From the IMG/VR virus record IMGVR_UViG_3300005436_000029, positions 1-30,581 of that record: DNA of 30,581 nt; one strand, 5' to 3'. The notes below the pieces were generated by a model, which was not told the origin of the DNA, did no database searches, and saw nothing but the letters and a program-made list of their open reading frames with translations. Source of the stretch: a virus. The position numbers and the translations under genes were made by a program. This document shows, piece by piece, positions 24,382 to 30,387 of the stretch (position 1 is the stretch's first letter; the number at the start of each line of letters is the position of its first letter).

Positions 24382-24846
24382 CAATGCATTGAAATCACTG
24401 CATTGAAATAACACTGCATTGACTTGATGGACTCGATTGATGCGATGACCATGCAAAGAGGTAGATATCACTCGATACCTACCTCTTTGCTAGCCTTGAT
24501 CGTTCGCATCAATCGAATCTTCGTCATCGTATACCGGCTCAAGTAAGAGTAAGCCAGCATAGCACAGGCGTTGGCCTCTACTGCCATCCTGGCGAAGACC
24601 AGAGGGATTACTTTCTTTATAACCTGCCCCGGTGGCTAACTTCTTCAACACTGCATTGAATGCTTCTCTGGATACTGGCACTGCATTGAGTTCAGTGCAT
24701 CGAGCATAGTAGTGCTCATAGCACTCCCATTGTGCAGTGATAGCCTTAGCATTGAACTCTGCCCACTCACTAAACCACTGCGTTGCATCATAGAGTTGTC
24801 TCTGCACAGGTTGCAGTGTTTCCATTGCATCGTTGTCAATGCAGTG
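24382..24846. repeat. CACTGCATTGA repeat cluster (iteron/clt-like)
   Basis: The 11-mer CACTGCATTGA occurs exactly at 24396, 24412, 24649 and 24679 and in inverted form at 24836-24846; a one-mismatch copy is at 24382 and a two-mismatch copy near 24776. The first three copies are spaced 14 and 16 bases, directly behind the integrase stop. The others lie inside the coding sequence of the ATPase, in different reading contexts (for example NAV and HCID), so they are not a protein-level repeat. Five exact 11-mers in 450 bases are very unlikely by chance. Likely binding sites for the ATPase or a replication protein. Confidence 0.85.
24433..24516. repeat. Nested inverted repeat between convergent genes
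   Basis: An outer pair TCGATTGATGCGA (24433-24445) and TCGCATCAATCGA (24504-24516) encloses a hairpin from 24453 to 24490, GCAAAGAGGTAG against CTACCTCTTTGC, extended by TATC/GATA across one mismatch to a four-base loop. No T-run follows on either strand, so it is not a standard intrinsic terminator. The right outer arm also codes for the end of the ATPase. Structure by eye only. Confidence 0.75.
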
Positions 24847-26025
24847 CTCTTCAAAGACGTTGAACGTCGCAATGTCGATACTCTTTGCATCTACGCGTAA
24901 GAATGCGTACATAGATGCATTGTCAGCGTAAGGGACTCTTGCATACGTAAGACGGCCACCAGTACTAATGATGACGTTGCCTTTCACCCCGCGATTCAAC
25001 CAATCCAGATCCAGCTTTGTCTCCTGACCGAACAAGTACTTCTTCGTCATAGCATCAGGTACGCCAGGTGCGATGACAGTTCTGAAGCAGTCTTGTACGC
25101 CAGAACTCAACCCGATCGTTTGTACTTGAAAATCAGTCGATGCGACGATGCAGAATACTTTGTACTGGCGACCTGTACGCAGAATCTTACCTACGGCTGT
25201 TGGTATCTCTTTGCCACATTCGCTGACGATAGCAGGTAGCTCATCGATGACGATCCAGACCGGGTCCCACTCTTCAGCAGTGCCATCGCGTTCTTCTTGT
25301 TGACGTTGACCAATGAGATCTAACACTCCTTGAAAGAAGTTCGGCATTGCTTTGTACTTGCAAACGATGCCAGATAGCAATGAACTGACTGCACGAAGGT
25401 CTGTTTTTGCTTTATCGTTCTTGACTGGTGCCCACATGGGATTCACCCAATAGACATATGAAAATGGAATCAGTTGCATTATCAGTAACAACTCAATGTT
25501 TGTCTTACCGGAACCCGTTGGTCCTGGCAAAGCAATGTGATACGACGATGCAGGATTGACTATTACGTGGCGCTGAGCATCCTCCAATGCCAATAACAAC
25601 TGTTCTGCTGCCGGTGCAAAGCCTTGCCATATCAGGTCTGACACAGAGATGTCACTAGTGTTGGACGTGACGCCAATCAGGTTTCTACGCGACAGCGTTG
25701 GCATCGCTTCTACTGGAGAACTCTCAGGGAACCTACCAAGTAATCTATCACGGATAGACCTGTTGGCACTCAGCGCAGGCAGTGCATCGGTGCTAGGCAA
25801 AGACGCTTCTTCTGCCTGGACATGAGAGGAGGGGAGAGGCAAAAAGCCTCTCCCGAACGCTACAAAGTCTTCTCCGTGACGCCAGGCAACGTAAGCTGCT
25901 GCTGCGCCGATGAACGCGCCTAATGGCCCTGCATGGGAAAGTGCAACGGCTGTCTCTGCGACTGCAAGTGTGCCAGCGGACATTCCCAATTGCAATCTTG
26001 TGACTTTGGGAGAGTGCTCACGCAT
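24490..26025 (-). CDS. FtsK/HerA/TraB-type ATPase
   Basis: 511 residues. Residues 13-48 are hydrophobic (membrane-facing, one or two helices). Walker A is GPTGSGKTN at 168-176 and Walker B VWIVIDE at 256-262. A sensor-like stretch CIVASTDFQVQTIGL follows, then a Q/R region (RTVIAPGVPDAMTKKY) as in HerA/FtsK DNA motors. Residues 433-495 form a winged-helix domain similar to phage primase ends (VSREAFNAVLKKL, GQRLCYAGLLLLEP). GGAGGT lies before the ATG. The gene is the last of a five-gene minus-strand unit, two bases after a membrane protein gene. Its 3' end carries the 11-bp repeats, as clt lies with traB in Streptomyces plasmids. Role proposed: pumping double-stranded DNA; a partition role is also possible. 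Confidence 0.82.
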   Translation of the reverse strand: MREHSPKVTRLQLGMSAGTLAVAETAVALSHAGPLGAFIGAAAAYVAWRHGEDFVAFGRGFLPLPSSHVQAEEASLPSTDALPALSANRSIRDRLLGRFPESSPVEAMPTLSRRNLIGVTSNTSDISVSDLIWQGFAPAAEQLLLALEDAQRHVIVNPASSYHIALPGPTGSGKTNIELLLIMQLIPFSYVYWVNPMWAPVKNDKAKTDLRAVSSLLSGIVCKYKAMPNFFQGVLDLIGQRQQEERDGTAEEWDPVWIVIDELPAIVSECGKEIPTAVGKILRTGRQYKVFCIVASTDFQVQTIGLSSGVQDCFRTVIAPGVPDAMTKKYLFGQETKLDLDWLNRGVKGNVIISTGGRLTYARVPYADNASMYAFLRVDAKSIDIATFNVFEEHCIDNDAMETLQPVQRQLYDATQWFSEWAEFNAKAITAQWECYEHYYARCTELNAVPVSREAFNAVLKKLATGAGYKESNPSGLRQDGSRGQRLCYAGLLLLEPVYDDEDSIDANDQG

Positions 26026-26027
26026 GA

Positions 26028-26555
26028 CTACCTCCTAAACTCTACAAACGCTCTCTCTACGCACGCGATACCAGCGACTAACCCAAAGACTACAATGAAT
26101 GACGTGACACCAGCGAACAAGAGTTGTCCGAGCCAACCACTTGAAAGTGTTCCATAGTTGTAGTCAGTGAAGCCATTCAGCGCCATCAGGATAACTGCAC
26201 CAGTTCCATACCAGCGACGAAGCTTGTCAGATGACGCTCCGACTGCGTGCGCAGTGACTTCATAGGCCACAGAGACGATCAATGTGATAATCTCCATCCC
26301 CCATCCGACTGCAACGGCTTCAGCTAGAGGGCCGCTTAGTTGGCCTGATACGAACGCTGGGAGTTGCAGAAACAATTGCCAATTGGCATTGCTCAACGAT
26401 ACAGTACTCCCGCCGAGTATATAAGCCTCCGTCGTCTGGATCTGCAAGAGCGAAGAGGCAACGAACACAGCTAGAATCAAACCACCTACGATAATAAGCA
26501 CTAGCGGACTAGACCCACGTTTGACGACGGTTGGTTGCACAGTGTTAGTTGACAT
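26028..26555 (-). CDS. Four-helix membrane protein, ATPase partner
   Basis: 175 residues with four predicted membrane segments, around residues 15-40 (PLVLIIVGGLILAVFVASS), 77-102, 115-135 and 142-170, and a short basic N- and C-terminus. No family was recognised. It lies between the finger-bearing membrane protein (11-base overlap) and the ATPase (two-base gap), each with a GGAGGT site, which implies coordinated production. In Streptomyces-type transfer systems the motor gene is accompanied by small multi-pass Spd proteins; the parallel is by layout, not by sequence. Confidence 0.7.
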   Translation of the reverse strand: MSTNTVQPTVVKRGSSPLVLIIVGGLILAVFVASSLLQIQTTEAYILGGSTVSLSNANWQLFLQLPAFVSGQLSGPLAEAVAVGWGMEIITLIVSVAYEVTAHAVGASSDKLRRWYGTGAVILMALNGFTDYNYGTLSSGWLGQLLFAGVTSFIVVFGLVAGIACVERAFVEFRR

Positions 26556-27480
26556 GTTGTCCTACCTCCTGGATGTCAGTAACTCTACCTGCTGGTAGCA
26601 CTTGCCGCTCCATATCAAGGAACAGTTGCTTTACGTATTTGTCAGCTTCTAACTGTTCCTTCTTCGCCTCTGCCATTGCTCTACGGTCGCGTGCCTCTTG
26701 AGTAAGCTCCTTTATCTTGTCTGCTACCGTCTTTACTTCGATTGGAATGGCAATCGCAATCGCGAAGTCTGCGGATGTCGTACCAATCGCACGAAGGGCG
26801 ATGATAGACCACGGTAGTATTACAGCCATAGTAGGGCTGAGCAAGCTCGCCCCAGCTAAAGCAGCGAACTGCGCTACTGCAGAGACGAAGGCCAATGCTG
26901 CCCACGTCCAAGCAGCTACTCTAAACTGTTTTTGCATCTCCGGTAGTGCGTCTTTTGGTGCTAAGATCATCCGTTTGCGAAACCTGTGCAAAGCGAATGT
27001 CATCACCATCAAGATTGCCTCGAAAAAGATCGTCATCATCAGGATCGCAACAATCGAGGCAATGTTGGTGTTACCACCGATGAGGAACACTGCTATGTCT
27101 ACTCCTACGGCAGCAACTAAACCTGCTGGGCAGATAAGCGTTCCCCAACTGATGACATGTCGGCGAATCGTCTCATCGCTAGTTTCAACATCAGTGCTTC
27201 GATGTGCCTCACGAAGCTGCTCATCGGTTTCGTCGAAGTACACTTGAGCGCGATCAGCAATTCGACGTTCTTCATAGTTGACGACATTCTCCGTCATCGT
27301 CGTTGTCGTCGTGCGCGAAGCAACTTGCAGTTTCTTCTGCTCTGCTGTCCTTGCCAATGACATCTGAGTCTTCCACCGATTGTGCTCATCCAGGCATTGC
27401 TTGTTGTGATACGAAGTGCCCTTTTTCAAGGGCACTATCGATGTGCATTTTGGATTTGCACACCTCTTTTCATCTGGCAT
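26545..27480 (-). CDS. Membrane protein with N-terminal Cys/His finger and C-terminal coiled coil
   Basis: 311 residues. Residues 7-33 form a small metal-binding module (C7, C12, C29, H33, with H25 near) like short zinc fingers in phage and plasmid proteins. Residues 55-105 are helical and charged. Residues about 110-245 contain four hydrophobic segments (GTLICPAGLVAAVGVDIAVF, IVAILMMTIFFEAILMVMTF, WAALAFVSAVAQFAALAGA, TSADFAIAIAIPI). Residues 250-300 form a coiled coil (KIKELTQEARDRRAMAEAK). Both ends would face the cytoplasm. It could couple DNA or the ATPase to the membrane. It starts behind AGGAGGTAACAACG, a leader also used at 30368. Confidence 0.7.
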   Translation of the reverse strand: MPDEKRCANPKCTSIVPLKKGTSYHNKQCLDEHNRWKTQMSLARTAEQKKLQVASRTTTTTMTENVVNYEERRIADRAQVYFDETDEQLREAHRSTDVETSDETIRRHVISWGTLICPAGLVAAVGVDIAVFLIGGNTNIASIVAILMMTIFFEAILMVMTFALHRFRKRMILAPKDALPEMQKQFRVAAWTWAALAFVSAVAQFAALAGASLLSPTMAVILPWSIIALRAIGTTSADFAIAIAIPIEVKTVADKIKELTQEARDRRAMAEAKKEQLEADKYVKQLFLDMERQVLPAGRVTDIQEVGQHVN

Positions 27481-27494
27481 CGTTGTTACCTCCT
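27476..27494 (-). repeat. 19-base translation-start leader, copy 1 of 2
   Basis: The 19 bases GGCATCGTTGTTACCTCCT (plus strand) cover the start codon, ribosome-binding site and spacer of the finger membrane protein gene. The same 19 bases recur at 30364-30382 before the 68-residue gene. They were probably duplicated or are constrained as a common start signal. Confidence 0.7.
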
Positions 27495-27689
27495 TCGTCT
27501 GGCTAGCTCTCGATCACGCGCGCGGATGAGAAACGCGAGATCGTCTGCGTCAACGAACTTGTAATCGATTAGCTGAACTAATCTATCTATCATGTAAGCG
27601 ATGTCGTAATCATCGTATAGTTGAGTCTCACCCGTTGTATAGCCCGTTAAGAACTGAAACAGTTCTCTTGCAAGTTCTTTCTGTGACAT
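27486..27689 (-). CDS. Small acidic helical protein
   Basis: 67 residues from the ATG at 27689, eight bases after AAAGG; an earlier in-frame start inside the HNH gene end is less likely. The sequence is helical throughout (KELARELFQFLTGYT, YDIAYMIDRLVQLIDYKF) with a very basic end (RARDRELARRRR). No family recognised. It sits between the HNH gene (13-base gap) and the finger membrane protein (5-base gap) and is likely co-transcribed. It could be an accessory regulator or an inhibitor of a neighbour. Confidence 0.6.
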   Translation of the reverse strand: MSQKELARELFQFLTGYTTGETQLYDDYDIAYMIDRLVQLIDYKFVDADDLAFLIRARDRELARRRR

Positions 27690-27702
27690 CGATGTGACCT
27701 TT

Positions 27703-28299
27703 CTACCATTGAGTCTTGTTTTTCTTGCGGCAATTGCACACAAAATGCGCTAGCTGTACGTTTGACGGCTCATGTGTACCACCTTTTGAAAGCGGCTTAA
27801 CATGATCTAAAGACTTCGACATCGGGTGTGGATACTTCAGAGTTTGATCGACTGGTTGCAAGCAGAGCTGGCAGATCCAATCGTCGCGTTCGTAAATCTC
27901 CCGATGGTTGACTGGCGCGACGTATGCACTACGCTTGCGGGCATCGTACCTATGAGCGTACTCAAGAACCCTTTCGGGATTATTCTTAGCCCACTGGCGA
28001 CAACTCTCCCGCTCTTTTTCTCGGTTGCTAGGATTGTCATAGTACTTACGAACGCTCTCACGGACTTTTTCTGGGTAGGTTGCATCGTACCAGCGAGAAT
28101 GCTCACGATTTTTCTCCCGATTGGCGGCATCATACTTACGACAGTACTCGCGCGCATTCTCTGCATTTTTTGCATACCATCTACGATCATTCTCGTTGGT
28201 ACACCTTTTACACAGAGAGCACAACCCGGACTTCCTCTGGCGATCTCTTCCGAAGTCGCTCTCTGTTAAGTCGTCTCTTTCGCACTTTGGACAGTACAT
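27703..28299 (-). CDS. HNH endonuclease with zinc ribbon and linker repeats
   Basis: 198 residues. Residues 3-33 hold a zinc ribbon (CPKC and CSLCKRC). Residues 42-123 are about five degenerate 16-18 residue helical repeats (REYCRKYDAANREKN, RESVRKYYDNPSNREKE, RESCRQWAKNNPERV), common in phage homing-type nucleases where they span DNA. The nuclease core follows: WICQLC (C143, C146), then SLDHVKPLSKGG (D165, H166), SNVQLAHFVCN (N180, H185) and C188/C190. These match the ββα-metal HNH motif. It is the first gene of the ATPase unit. It may be a mobile passenger, or a nicking partner; the position alone does not decide. Confidence 0.85.
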   Translation of the reverse strand: MYCPKCERDDLTESDFGRDRQRKSGLCSLCKRCTNENDRRWYAKNAENAREYCRKYDAANREKNREHSRWYDATYPEKVRESVRKYYDNPSNREKERESCRQWAKNNPERVLEYAHRYDARKRSAYVAPVNHREIYERDDWICQLCLQPVDQTLKYPHPMSKSLDHVKPLSKGGTHEPSNVQLAHFVCNCRKKNKTQW

Positions 28300-28335
28300 C
28301 TTATCGTTTGTGCTCCTCTTGATTGTCCTCGAACC

Positions 28336-28351
28336 TTATATTATAATATAA
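28336..28351 (-). promoter_or_regulatory. Palindromic -10 region of the HNH-ATPase unit
   Basis: TTATATTATAATATAA is a perfect 16-bp palindrome with TATAAT readable on both strands (28340-28345 for the minus strand). It lies 41 bases upstream of the HNH gene start and is a good -10 candidate; no clear -35 was seen. Confidence 0.5.
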
Positions 28352-28383
28352 AGTAAGAGCATGTAATGCTTGTTGAGTGAGGT

Positions 28384-28433
28384 CCAAAAACGAAAGGGCG
28401 ACGTCTGCTAAACTTCTGCCGTTTCGTTTTTGG
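28384..28433 (-). terminator. 12-bp hairpin at the end of the MazG-like gene
   Basis: CCAAAAACGAAA (28384-28395) pairs perfectly with TTTCGTTTTTGG (28422-28433) around a 26-base loop. On the minus strand the 3' arm contains TTTTT, so it may act as a terminator for the gene that ends at 28408. The loop is long, so confidence is moderate. The hairpin overlaps the last codons. Confidence 0.5.
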
Positions 28434-28743
28434 TTGTACTTACAGGTGACGACAATTCAATCACAGTGAGCGTGAACGCCAAGTAGTTGATTAAATCGTG
28501 CGCACTATCAACTACGTGATCTCTCGATCCACCTTCTGCTAGGTTTTTCAAGCCCGTTTGCAAGCGCATCCACTTCTGGCGCGAAAATTGCATACACGTT
28601 GTTGGCTCATCTCCGAAGTACTCAAAGAGCGAGTGCTCGTTGTCTGGAGAGTTGTACTCCAACGCTCTCGCCTGGACGATACTCTGGCAAGCCGAAAGCA
28701 CTTCGAGATAGTGAGCATAGAATTCCGAATCTGTGTACGTCAT
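28408..28743 (-). CDS. MazG/nucleotide-modification-like small protein
   Basis: 111 residues, all helical. The pattern FYAHYLEVLSACQSIVQARALEY, then MQFSRQKWMRLQTGLKN and DHVVDSAHDLINYLAF follows the layout of phage DUF1599/Nmad-type and MazG-like proteins, where a lysine/arginine helix precedes a D-x(n)-D-x2-NY helix. In the family such proteins hydrolyse or handle nucleotides, or take part in base modification. Similarity was judged by eye, and the metal-binding glutamates of true MazG are not all present. A reasonable GAGAAGG site precedes the ATG. Confidence 0.55.
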   Translation of the reverse strand: MTYTDSEFYAHYLEVLSACQSIVQARALEYNSPDNEHSLFEYFGDEPTTCMQFSRQKWMRLQTGLKNLAEGGSRDHVVDSAHDLINYLAFTLTVIELSSPVSTTKNETAEV

Positions 28744-28822
28744 TGACCTTCTCCATTGATTGCTAACCGGTAAAACCTTATAATTTACCTAAGAGGGACT
28801 TAATACGACTTCTGAATGCGAG

Positions 28823-28858
28823 AAGGCTCAAAGGATTCTTAGCAGACACTTGAGCCTT
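28823..28858. terminator. Hairpin with T-run between minus-strand genes
   Basis: AAGGCTCAA (28823-28831) pairs with TTGAGCCTT (28850-28858). On the plus strand it is followed by TTCTCTTT. On the minus strand it follows the HTH gene but lacks a clean T-run. It lies in the 126-base gap 28744-28869, which also holds the AT-rich promoter-like TATAAG for the MazG-like gene (around 28780). Confidence 0.5.
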
Positions 28859-28869
28859 TTCTCTTTGCA

Positions 28870-29085
28870 CTACTCTCCTCGGCTCTCGATCATAGCCTTC
28901 AACGCCAGGTAGTCTTCTTTGTGAACGAGGCGTTTCCGACCGTCCAATGGATCAAACTCTAGCTTTTTACCAAGCTGCCGCAAGCGATATGACAGTACGG
29001 GTGCGTCCATTCCTAGTTGGGTAGCGACCCACTTCTGCGGGAGCAATGCCGGTAAAGAGTCTTCGTCTTCCCAGTTGATTGACAT
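28870..29085 (-). CDS. Small winged-helix/excisionase-like protein
   Basis: 71 residues. The core WVATQLGMDAPVLSYRLRQLG followed by DGRKRLVHKEDYLAL resembles the MerR-like winged helix of excisionases and small phage regulators (helix-turn-helix, then a wing with basic residues). It starts eight bases behind AGGAGA. It is the first gene after a palindrome-rich promoter region. It could be the excisionase for the integrase or a control protein for the early genes. Confidence 0.6.
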   Translation of the reverse strand: MSINWEDEDSLPALLPQKWVATQLGMDAPVLSYRLRQLGKKLEFDPLDGRKRLVHKEDYLALKAMIESRGE

Positions 29086-29120
29086 CGTATCTTCTCCTTT
29101 CTTTTGTTTCTCTTATTTAT

Positions 29121-29150
29121 ATAATATGATACAATCCACTATAAAATCAA
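29121..29150 (-). promoter_or_regulatory. Promoter of the small HTH gene
   Basis: Read on the minus strand: TTGATT (29145-29150), 18 bases, TATTAT (29121-29126), then an AT-rich stretch and the AGGAGA site. The -35 matches four of six, the -10 five of six. Confidence 0.55.
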
Positions 29151-29152
29151 GA

Positions 29153-29181
29153 GATATCGATTAATGTTTTTAATCGATATC
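29153..29181. promoter_or_regulatory. 12-bp perfect inverted repeat (operator candidate)
   Basis: GATATCGATTAA and TTAATCGATATC flank TGTTT. The site begins three bases upstream of the minus-strand promoter at 29121-29150, a normal place for an activator or repressor. The rest of the 241-base gap 29086-29326 holds this site, the terminator at 29226-29255 and no gene that I can support. Confidence 0.6.
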
Positions 29182-29225
29182 CGTCAAGACCACGTGTAAT
29201 CATTATCAATACTGTTAACATGTAA

Positions 29226-29255
29226 AACACGAGAGATAGAACTATCTCTCGTGTT
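29226..29255 (-). terminator. 14-bp hairpin, minus-strand terminator
   Basis: AACACGAGAGATAG and CTATCTCTCGTGTT are complementary over 14 bases with two bases between. On the minus strand TTTTA follows the stem, so it probably ends the unit 29327-30581. It lies 72 bases beyond the last stop of that unit. Confidence 0.75.
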
Positions 29256-29326
29256 AGGTTTACTACAAGATGTAACCCGATTAGTCCGCACATGTTGTAG
29301 TTTCCTACTCTAATTATATGATAGAA

Positions 29327-29596
29327 CTATTCGGTGAACGACCTTGACATTCCCTGCGTACCGATGACGTACTCGAAGAACGGATACGTGGTCCTCAAAT
29401 GCGTGATCTCGTCTTCCCACTCGTCGGTTGGATGTCCCAACACGGGCCGGTAGGTTGCCATACGTCGTAGGCGAGGTCTACGCGTCGGGCAGTTCCTCGC
29501 GTGATCGAAGCGGTCTAACTCGTGTAAGCCCGCCCAGAGGAGCTGCCTTCTATGACATTCTGCACAAAGAACTATCACCTGGATGCGTTCTGTCAT
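29327..29596 (-). CDS. Small Cys/His protein, paralogue A
   Basis: 89 residues. Residues near 10-40 have CAEC, 17 residues, then HARNCP, a C-x2-C-x17-H-x3-C-P finger that may bind zinc. The rest is mixed and charged, ending in FFEYVIGTQGMSRSF. The gene starts six bases after GAGGAGG and shares one base with the stop of its upstream neighbour, which has the same finger. No family recognised; small metal-binding phage protein of the early region. Confidence 0.6.
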   Translation of the reverse strand: MTERIQVIVLCAECHRRQLLWAGLHELDRFDHARNCPTRRPRLRRMATYRPVLGHPTDEWEDEITHLRTTYPFFEYVIGTQGMSRSFTE

Positions 29597-29865
29597 TATG
29601 CAGCCTCCTCTAATAGCTCCGTTGGCACTGAGTACAAGTACACCTCACAGGGTAGGTTGTCAATTCCTCTAGCGCGACGAGTTGTATCTAACTCGTAACT
29701 CGCCTCTTGTTCTACGACGTGCTTACCATAGCGTAAGTACATCGTGTTGACGGGACATCCTAGTGAATGTGCGTCAAAAGAGAGCTTGTCTCCCTGTTCG
29801 AGCACTATCCATTGCACTTCTTGACAGTGAACACACTGTATAAAGCACTGCTTTACCTGGGTCAT
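29596..29865 (-). CDS. Small Cys/His protein, paralogue B
   Basis: 89 residues, the same length as the next gene. It carries CVHC, 18 residues, then HSLGCP in the same place. The remaining part has KHVVEQEASYELDTTRRARG, a short helix and strands. The pair is probably a tandem duplication that has diverged. The start overlaps the upstream stop by four bases (ATGA). Confidence 0.6.
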   Translation of the reverse strand: MTQVKQCFIQCVHCQEVQWIVLEQGDKLSFDAHSLGCPVNTMYLRYGKHVVEQEASYELDTTRRARGIDNLPCEVYLYSVPTELLEEAA

Positions 29866-30143
29866 GAGTTTGCCTCCTGTGTGAACGCAGCCATGAATTG
29901 AACTTTCACGGCATTACGCAAACGATATCTGGTTACCTGTTCCGGTAGTTCTGTAAGAACTGATTCAACCCATCGACGAGCGAACATTTGAATGTCCGAC
30001 ATCGAGTAATCTGACTCGGCCATGTACTGACCTTTGACGACCCAGAACTCCTCGTACAACACAGTTGGATGTGTGCGATAAAACTCTGGGTCTAAGACGT
30101 AGCGCTCCCAGTCGATGTAGAGCGGGTTCATAGCGATTGTCAT
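29862..30143 (-). CDS. Hypothetical early-region protein
   Basis: 93 residues, aromatic-rich (YIDWERYVLDPEFYRTHPTVLYEEFW), then helical (SMSDIQMFARRWVESVLTEL) with a short basic stretch (RYRLRNAVKV). Not recognised. AGGAG lies eight bases before the ATG. It is coupled to the next gene by a four-base overlap. The role is unknown. Confidence 0.55.
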   Translation of the reverse strand: MTIAMNPLYIDWERYVLDPEFYRTHPTVLYEEFWVVKGQYMAESDYSMSDIQMFARRWVESVLTELPEQVTRYRLRNAVKVQFMAAFTQEANS

Positions 30144-30161
30144 GGCGGAGACTCCTTTCAG

Positions 30162-30368
30162 TTAGTCGTCTGTTGGTCGTATTTCGTAAGCGACGATCTT
30201 GAGTTGTAGCAAGAGCATCTTGACGTAGTTCGACAAGAGCGTGTACGCATCATCTGGCGCGTTTAACTCCGCGAGACGCTCAAAGGCTGCTTGTGTTTCT
30301 TTCAGATGAAAGAAAGCCGCAAGTACCAACTTGGTTTGGTTTTCCTCTGGGAAACTCAATTCCGGCAT
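30162..30368 (-). CDS. Small helical protein
   Basis: 68 residues, all helical (TKLVLAAFFHLKETQAAFERLAEL, then YTLLSNYVKMLLLQLKIVAYEI). Not recognised; the second helix is hydrophobic enough for a helical pair. Its start, ribosome-binding site and spacer (30364-30382) are identical over 19 bases to those of the finger membrane protein gene at 27480. Confidence 0.55.
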   Translation of the reverse strand: MPELSFPEENQTKLVLAAFFHLKETQAAFERLAELNAPDDAYTLLSNYVKMLLLQLKIVAYEIRPTDD

Positions 30369-30387
30369 CGTTGTTACCTCCTGTTGA

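Noticed and set aside
24382-24422. Repeats behind the integrase gene taken as a CRISPR array
   Set aside because: Units of 11 bases with 3-5 base gaps and copies inside coding sequence do not fit CRISPR repeat-spacer sizes; no cas gene is present.
24453-24490. Hairpin between integrase and ATPase genes as an intrinsic terminator
   Set aside because: No T-tract follows on either strand, so I list it as a structure rather than a terminator.
26717-27247. Plus-strand frame of 176 codons opposite the finger membrane protein
   Set aside because: Lacks a ribosome-binding site and lies within a well supported minus-strand operon.
27826-28269. Plus-strand frame of 147 codons opposite the HNH gene, hydrophobic in appearance
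   Set aside because: Hydrophobic pattern arises from the complement of charged HNH repeats; the HNH motif on the minus strand is clear.
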